A model generated the notes under the pieces. That model was not told the DNA's origin, did no database searches, and was given only the letters and a program-made list of their open reading frames with translations. The translations under genes and the position numbers were made by a program. Below are positions 59,244-64,000 of a stretch of 64,000 bases of DNA, one piece after another. The stretch lies in the NCBI RefSeq assembly GCF_004365705.1, contig NZ_SOBN01000004.1:62001-126000 (forward strand). The letters run 5' to 3'. The first letter of the stretch is position 1; each line of letters starts with the position of its first letter. This DNA is from Streptomyces sp. 846.5. GTDB lineage: Bacteria; Actinomycetota; Actinomycetes; Streptomycetales; Streptomycetaceae.

Positions 59244-60494
59244 ATGACGTCATTGGCCAGACCGTCGACGCGGCGGATCACCGCCCTCTTCGGAACCGTC
59301 GCCCTGACGCTGGTTGCCACCGGGTGCGGAACCGGAACCGGAGCCGGATCCCCCACAGGCAAGGTGACCTCCATCACCGCGCTGGACTACTACACCGACA
59401 CATCCGAACACGCCCAATGGGGTGAGCGGCTCACCGCCTGCGGCAAGACTGCCGGGGTAACGGTCGAGCAGAGAAGCGTTCCCGGGGCGTCCCTCATACC
59501 CCAGGTCCTGCAGCAGGCATCGTCGCGAACCCTTCCTGACCTGTTGATGCTGGACAACCCCGACGTGCAGCAGATCGCACAGACCGGCGCACTGACCCCG
59601 CTGGACCAGTACGGGATCGACTCCAGCGGCTTTGCCAAGGGCATCCTGTCGGCCGGCACCTACGAGGGGAAGGTGTACGGACTGGCACCCACCGTCAGCA
59701 CGATCGCCCTCATCTACAACAAGGACATGCTCGCCGAGGCCGGTGTCGCCGTGCCGAAGACCTGGGAGGAGCTGAAAGCGGCGGCGGCCAAGCTGAGCAG
59801 CCCGGGGCGCTACGGCATGGCGGTCGACGCAAACTCCACGTTCGAGGGCACCTGGCAGTTCCTGCCGTTCCTGTGGTCCAACGGCGGGGACGAGAAGCAG
59901 CTGGACACCCCGCAGGCCACGCAGGCACTCCAGCTGTGGGTCGACCTGGTCAAGAGCGGATCCATGTCGAAGTCGGTACTGAACTGGACCCAGGCCGATG
60001 TCCACGACCAGTTCGTCGCCGGCAAGGCAGCCATGATGATCAACGGCCCCTGGCGGATCTCCGACCTGAACAGAGTCAAGAACCTGCACTGGGGTGTGGC
60101 CCCCCTCCCGGTCCGCCAGCAGCGGCAGACCCTTGTCACACCCCTCGGCGGTGAGGTGTGGACGGTCCCGCAGACCGCTTCCAAGGCCAGGCAGGAGAAG
60201 GCCGCCCAGGTACTCGCCTGCCTGAACGACTCCACGAACATGCTCGCCGTGGCCAAGCAGTACTTCACCGTGCCCTCCCGCTCTGCGGTGGCGTCCCGGT
60301 ATGCCGAGCAGGTCCCCTCGATGGCTGCCTTTGTCAAAGGCGTTGAGAGTGCCCGAGCACGTACCGGCGAACTCGGCGTCAGGTGGCCCAAAGCGGCGAC
60401 CGGGATATACACCGCCATCCAGGCCGCGCTGACGGGCGAGCAGACACCGGAGGAAGCACTCAAGCATGCGCAGCAGATTGCGACCGGTTCCTGA
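59244..60494 (+). CDS. Sugar ABC transporter substrate-binding lipoprotein
   Basis: This 416-residue family-1 binding protein has a lipobox (LFGTVALTLVATGC, Cys28). Family motifs include PDLLMLDNPDVQQIA, LAPTVSTIALIYNKDMLAEA, PKTWEELKAAAAKL and AAMMINGPWRISDL. ATG 59244 follows GGGAAGG; an upstream in-frame start at 59175 is not supported. It should bind an oligo- or monosaccharide outside the membrane and deliver it to the two permeases. The first permease gene overlaps its 3' end by 29 bp. Confidence 0.93.
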   Translation: MTSLARPSTRRITALFGTVALTLVATGCGTGTGAGSPTGKVTSITALDYYTDTSEHAQWGERLTACGKTAGVTVEQRSVPGASLIPQVLQQASSRTLPDLLMLDNPDVQQIAQTGALTPLDQYGIDSSGFAKGILSAGTYEGKVYGLAPTVSTIALIYNKDMLAEAGVAVPKTWEELKAAAAKLSSPGRYGMAVDANSTFEGTWQFLPFLWSNGGDEKQLDTPQATQALQLWVDLVKSGSMSKSVLNWTQADVHDQFVAGKAAMMINGPWRISDLNRVKNLHWGVAPLPVRQQRQTLVTPLGGEVWTVPQTASKARQEKAAQVLACLNDSTNMLAVAKQYFTVPSRSAVASRYAEQVPSMAAFVKGVESARARTGELGVRWPKAATGIYTAIQAALTGEQTPEEALKHAQQIATGS

Positions 60495-61509
60495 CCGGTC
60501 CCCGATCCCCCGGATCAGCACCGGACAAGAAGACGGTGCCGTCGCCGCAGGGACATCCGCAACCGGTGCGGTGCAGAAGGACGAGGACGAGGCTGCTCAC
60601 AGCAGGGCCCGGGTCGTTGCCCGGGCCCGCTTCTGGGAGCCGATCGCCCAGTGGATGTTCCTCGTGCCCGCCATGGCATACCTGCTGCTGTTCTTCGGCT
60701 ACCCGATCGTCAAGAACGTCGTGATGAGCTTCCAGCAGTACACGACCACGACCTTCTACACCGGTGCCGCGCCGTTCGTGGGGCTGCAGAACTACGCGAA
60801 GATCCTGTCGTCGGACCTGTTCTCCAAGGCCTTGCTGACGACGGTCCTGTTCACCGCCGGCTCGATAGTCGGGCAGTTCGTGCTCGGCCTGGCCTTCGCC
60901 CTTTTCTTCCAGCGCCGCTTTCCGCTCGGCGGCCTTCTGCGGTCGCTCCTGCTGCTGCCGTGGCTGCTGCCGCTGGTCGTCTCCGCGACGACGTGGAGGT
61001 GGATGCTCGACACCGACACCGGAGTCGTCAATGGCGCGCTGCGCGACGTCCACGTGCTGTCGTCCGGCATTCCCTGGCTCACCGGCACCTCAGAGGCGCT
61101 CGTGTCGGTGATCCTCATCAACATCTGGGTGGGCATTCCCTTCAACACCACGATCCTGTACGCCGGTCTGCAGGACATCCCGACACATCTGTACGAGGCG
61201 GCGAAGCTGGACGGCGCCGGTCCGGTGGCCTCGTTCCGCCATGTCACCTGGCCACTGCTGCGTCCAGTGGTGAACGTGGTGCTGGTGCTGGGCGTGGTCT
61301 ACACGGTCAAAGTACTGGACCTCATCCTCGTAGTGACGGGCGGAGGACCGGCCAACGCCACCGAGACCATCGCCACCCAGTCCTACGAGCTGTCCTTCCA
61401 GCAGTTCGAGTTCGGGCGCGGCGCCGCGATGAGCAACATACTCGTCGCCATCTCGCTCGCTTTCGCCTTCATCTATCTGCGCGCCCACCGGCGCGCCCAG
61501 CACACCTGA
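60466..61509 (+). CDS. Sugar ABC transporter permease (MalF type)
   Basis: This 347-residue protein has six helices, starting WMFLVPAMAYLLLFFGYPI, and the EAA loop EAAKLDGAGPVASFRHVTWP that docks the ATPase. The N-terminal ~50 residues are hydrophilic. ATG 60466 is used because it overlaps the binding-protein gene, but a GTG at 60571 would give a more usual N-terminus. It pairs with the downstream MalG-type permease. Confidence 0.92.
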   Translation: MRSRLRPVPDRSPIPRISTGQEDGAVAAGTSATGAVQKDEDEAAHSRARVVARARFWEPIAQWMFLVPAMAYLLLFFGYPIVKNVVMSFQQYTTTTFYTGAAPFVGLQNYAKILSSDLFSKALLTTVLFTAGSIVGQFVLGLAFALFFQRRFPLGGLLRSLLLLPWLLPLVVSATTWRWMLDTDTGVVNGALRDVHVLSSGIPWLTGTSEALVSVILINIWVGIPFNTTILYAGLQDIPTHLYEAAKLDGAGPVASFRHVTWPLLRPVVNVVLVLGVVYTVKVLDLILVVTGGGPANATETIATQSYELSFQQFEFGRGAAMSNILVAISLAFAFIYLRAHRRAQHT

Positions 61510-61520
61510 GAGGGGATCCC

Positions 61521-62336
61521 GTGAAGCACGCTGCGCACCGCGGTCGGCTGTCCACGATCGTGGGGATCGTCCTGCTCGCGGCGATGCTGTTTCCCGTCTA
61601 CTGGATGGTGAATGCCTCCCTCCAGCCGGCGGGCAACACACTGCGGGGAGGCTGGTTCCCCTTCCACCCGGACTTCAGCGGTTACGCCACGGCACTGCGC
61701 GATCAGGGACGCAACCTCGTCACCAGTCTCGTCGTGGCCCTCGGCAGCGTTGCCCTCAGCCTCGGGCTCGCCGCGCCGGCGGCCTACGCGCTGGCCCACC
61801 TCCCCGTCCGAGGAATCAACCTCGTCCTCTTCGGCGTCCTGATCACACAGATGGTGCCGGGCATTGCCGTGGCCAACGCGCTCTACAGCGCCTACAACGA
61901 CCTGGGACTCCTGAACTCCTACCTCGGGCTGATCCTCGCCGACTCCACCGCCGGGGTCCCCTTCGCCATCATCATCCTGCGTTCGTTCATGCAGGGCATT
62001 CCCAGGGAGATCATCGAGGCCGCGCGCGTGGACGGCGCCGGGAGACTGCGGACCTTCCGCTCCGTGGTGCTCCCGGTGAGCGCGAACTCGTTGATCACTG
62101 CCGCCCTCTTCACCTTCCTCTTCACCTGGAGCGACTTCCTCTTCGCCCTCACGCTGACCACCACTGAGACCGTCCGGCCGATCACCCTGAGCATCTACGA
62201 ATACATCGGCGCCCACACGAACCAGTGGAACGCCGTCATGGCCACCGCGGTTCTGGCGTCCGCCCCGGCGGCTGTGCTGATTGTCGTTGCGCAGCGCTAC
62301 GTCGCCGCCGGGGCCACCAACGGCGCCATCAAGTGA
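61521..62336 (+). CDS. Sugar ABC transporter permease (MalG type)
   Basis: From GTG 61521 (GAGAGGGG upstream) this is 271 residues with six helices (IVGIVLLAAMLFPVYWMVNA first). The EAA loop is EAARVDGAGRLRTFRSVVLP. It forms the second half of the channel. No ATPase gene follows; in Streptomyces such importers commonly share MsiK encoded elsewhere, so that is the expected partner. Confidence 0.93.
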   Translation: MKHAAHRGRLSTIVGIVLLAAMLFPVYWMVNASLQPAGNTLRGGWFPFHPDFSGYATALRDQGRNLVTSLVVALGSVALSLGLAAPAAYALAHLPVRGINLVLFGVLITQMVPGIAVANALYSAYNDLGLLNSYLGLILADSTAGVPFAIIILRSFMQGIPREIIEAARVDGAGRLRTFRSVVLPVSANSLITAALFTFLFTWSDFLFALTLTTTETVRPITLSIYEYIGAHTNQWNAVMATAVLASAPAAVLIVVAQRYVAAGATNGAIK

Positions 62337-62485
62337 AGGGCGGCCCGGCCTTCGTCGGCCCGGCTCACTGTGTCAGTTCCGGGGCTACGGGGGCAGGCGC
62401 ATTGCTTCTCCCGGTGAGGGGAACGCGTGCCCGTCACGTCGAGACTCGGACGCGCCGGGCACACCCCTCGATCGTGGAATGCCGC

Positions 62486-63061
62486 TCAGGTGCGGACCAG
62501 GGGAGTGTCCACCAGGTGTTCGGCCAGGAACCAGGCTTGCAGCTCGCCGGTACGGATCACCTGTGAGACCAGGAGGTCGTTGGTGCCGTCGTCGCCCAGC
62601 TCGGCGGTCCGGGAAGCCGCGTCATGGGCCTGCGTCAGGATGGTCTCGTGGGCCTCGAGCAACCGCGAGAGCATGGCCGGGACTTCCTCCACGCCGTCCG
62701 GCGGGCGCGGAATCGACGTGATCTCCGCGACGTGCCGGGAATCCCCCAGGGCGACCCCACCCAGGGTCTGGACCCGCTCGGCGATCGTGTCGACGAGTTC
62801 CAGCTGTTCTCCCGCGTGCTTGTCCAGGAGGAGATGCAGTTGGTAGAAGGTCGCGCCACGCAGGAGCCAGTGGTGCTTCTTGTACAGGCCGTAGAGGATC
62901 TGGGTGTCCGCGAGGACCTTGTTCAGGCGCTGGCAGGAGTACATGCGCGCGTCGTGCGACAGCCCGAGCGGGAACTGCTTGACGGTCCCGAACTCCTGGA
63001 TGACCGCGCCCTTTTGATGCAGCCACGGCTGGCTGCTGATGGGCTTGGAACTGGTGGTCAT
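62486..63061 (-). CDS. Dps-family DNA-protection/ferritin-like protein
   Basis: This 191-residue protein has the Dps four-helix pattern. HHWLLRGATFYQLHLLLDKH carries the His and aspartate/glutamate of the inter-subunit ferroxidase site, and LVDTIAERVQTLGG completes it. The N-terminal extension of ~45 residues, SQPWLHQKGAVIQEFGTVKQ and following, is typical of actinomycete Dps. AGGAGG precedes the ATG. It probably stores iron and protects DNA under stress. Confidence 0.92.
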   Translation of the reverse strand: MTTSSKPISSQPWLHQKGAVIQEFGTVKQFPLGLSHDARMYSCQRLNKVLADTQILYGLYKKHHWLLRGATFYQLHLLLDKHAGEQLELVDTIAERVQTLGGVALGDSRHVAEITSIPRPPDGVEEVPAMLSRLLEAHETILTQAHDAASRTAELGDDGTNDLLVSQVIRTGELQAWFLAEHLVDTPLVRT

Positions 63062-63462
63062 GGCGCGCCTCCTGGGGTGCTGTGCGTACGCCGACGACGC
63101 TAGGCGTCGGAGCCGGGGGCGAGTTGCCCAGCAGCGCATGCGGTGGTGCCCGTGAGCGCACCCGTCGCACGGTCCGTCCCCAGGTGTTCCCTTTCGGGCG
63201 TACAGCCGTGCGCTGAGGGATTCGGGACGCCGTCCCACAGTGTGCGTGCCCAGCAAGATGATGATCCGGGCTGGGAATCTGCTGGCCGAGGCGCGGCGCG
63301 TGCCCGCCCTCGCGGGACAGGCGGACGTGACTCCGGGCTGGACGCGGGTCGCCGGACGCATCGGCGGGGAAGCCACCGCGACTGGAACGACCAGGTGGCG
63401 GCCGACCGCCTCGCGGCCTAGCCCATGGCAGGTATGGGCATCGTCGGATCGCGACTCGCGAG
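63062..63462. other. Gene-free stretch
   Basis: No supportable gene is seen. It separates the start of the Dps gene from the end of the MFS gene and should hold the Dps promoter near 63070-63200. Short frames there are shadows. Confidence 0.4.
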
Positions 63463-64000
63463 TCACCGATGCAGCTGTTGCCGGCTACCGTCACCCGTAT
63501 CCGGTACGACGGGTCCCGACGCGGCGTCGAAGGCATGGGTCACCTCCGGTGCGGTGCCTGGGACGAGGAGTCGGCGAGCCTGCTCCTCGTAGCGGCGGTC
63601 GGTGCCGGTAAGCCGGCTGTGGTGCTGGGCGAGATGCTCCGACCAGGACGCGACCAGGTAGTTCTCGATGAACTGTTCCGGATCGTTGCCATCCTGGTAG
63701 AGACCCCAGGTGAAGGCTCCTGTGCGCCGTCGTGAACGGGCGACCTGGTCCATGCGCTGAGTGAAAGCGGCGTGGTTCTCGGGGGCGACCCGGTAGGCGA
63801 CGGAGACCAGCACGGGGCCGTCGGCCGGTCCGGGCACGAACACCAGAGGGGGAACGGGCCAGTGGTCGGACGGCGACGGGTCGATGTGGGCGGCGTCATG
63901 CAGCGGCCAGCGGCGCACGCTGACCGCACTGACCAGCATCAGGACGCTGCCGACCAGGAGGGAGGCGGTAAGCCCCAGCCAGTCGGCCAGGGCGCCCCAC
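63463..64000 (-). CDS. MFS_3-type exporter, 5' part beyond the window
   Basis: The frame is open to the right edge, giving the last ~179 residues. The final transmembrane helix (LTASLLVGSVLMLVSAVSV) is followed by a cytoplasmic domain: VLVSVAYRVAPENHAAFTQR, FTWGLYQDGNDPEQFIENYL, ASWSEHLAQHHSRLTGTDRR and PEVTHAFDAASG. This tail, with an ABM-like pattern, is typical of the enterobactin-exporter-like MFS_3 group in actinomycetes. The substrate is unknown. Its last ~40 residues are duplicated in the fragment at 53745-53948. Confidence 0.85.
   Translation of the reverse strand, partial: WGALADWLGLTASLLVGSVLMLVSAVSVRRWPLHDAAHIDPSPSDHWPVPPLVFVPGPADGPVLVSVAYRVAPENHAAFTQRMDQVARSRRRTGAFTWGLYQDGNDPEQFIENYLVASWSEHLAQHHSRLTGTDRRYEEQARRLLVPGTAPEVTHAFDAASGPVVPDTGDGSRQQLHR

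Noticed and set aside
1-64000. CRISPR arrays, tRNA or rRNA genes.
   Set aside because: No regularly spaced repeats of CRISPR size and no cloverleaf-like or rRNA sequence were noticed on reading both strands; a covariance search would be needed to exclude tRNAs fully.

Overview
The window comes from a high-GC Gram-positive actinomycete, most likely Streptomyces or a close relative such as Kitasatospora or Streptacidiphilus. The evidence is strong G/C bias at third codon positions, many GTG starts with GGAGG-type ribosome sites, stop/start-overlapped operons, Tat and lipobox signals, an LAL-type LuxR regulator, a PQQ-propeller Ser/Thr kinase, and the Streptomyces-type hairpin CAGTTCCCCGCGCCC near 47.9 kb. 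No rRNA, tRNA, CRISPR array or phage structural gene was recognised.

Left part (1-9.7 kb). A glycosyltransferase cut by the left edge is followed by a secreted-protein locus. It holds a long and a short WxL-like surface protein with a DUF916-type WxL-interacting membrane protein, a layout best known from Firmicutes. Next come a secreted beta-propeller of the virginiamycin B lyase type, a small conserved protein and two divergent LuxR regulators. The upstream regions of the short WxL-like gene and the propeller gene share a diverged ~160-bp repeat.

Glycopolymer cluster (9.8-28.4 kb). A ten-gene leftward operon (25864 to 14751) encodes a Wzz-like protein, HprK-like kinase, GT4, RtcB-like protein, APH-like kinase, Wzy, Wzx, sugar N-formyltransferase, PIG-L deacetylase and initiating phosphoglycosyltransferase. 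A second leftward operon (13623 to 9780) encodes a DegT aminotransferase, CapD-like 4,6-dehydratase and LCP ligase. Two rightward units, a lipoprotein and an epimerase+GT4, start from nearly identical duplicated leaders. Together they predict a Wzx/Wzy-type polymer carrying an N-formylated 4-amino-6-deoxy sugar, attached to the wall by the LCP protein. The RtcB-like protein and two kinase-like proteins have no obvious place in that scheme.

Middle (28.4-50.4 kb). Small stress or accessory genes, a Fic-like/RHH toxin-antitoxin pair, DUF1918 with a strong terminator, a His-rich protein, a DUF4331 protein and a Tat-exported small protein, and a methyltransferase. A four-gene leftward operon (response regulator, membrane HEAT protein, processive GT2, sensor kinase) looks like a self-regulated exopolysaccharide synthase. 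Then follow an IS5-type transposase, a secreted FN3 protein, an allene-oxide-cyclase-like secreted protein, an NlpC/P60 hydrolase and the PQQ-propeller Ser/Thr kinase.

Right part (50.4-64 kb). About 2 kb without a recognisable gene leads to an AraC regulator and a stretch of decayed genes: an MFS tail, a frameshifted MaoC-like gene and an AraC tail. Then come an LAL regulator, an alpha/beta-hydrolase-fold protein that has lost its nucleophile serine, a sugar ABC importer without its ATPase, a Dps protein and the 3' part of an MFS exporter whose tail matches the upstream fragment.
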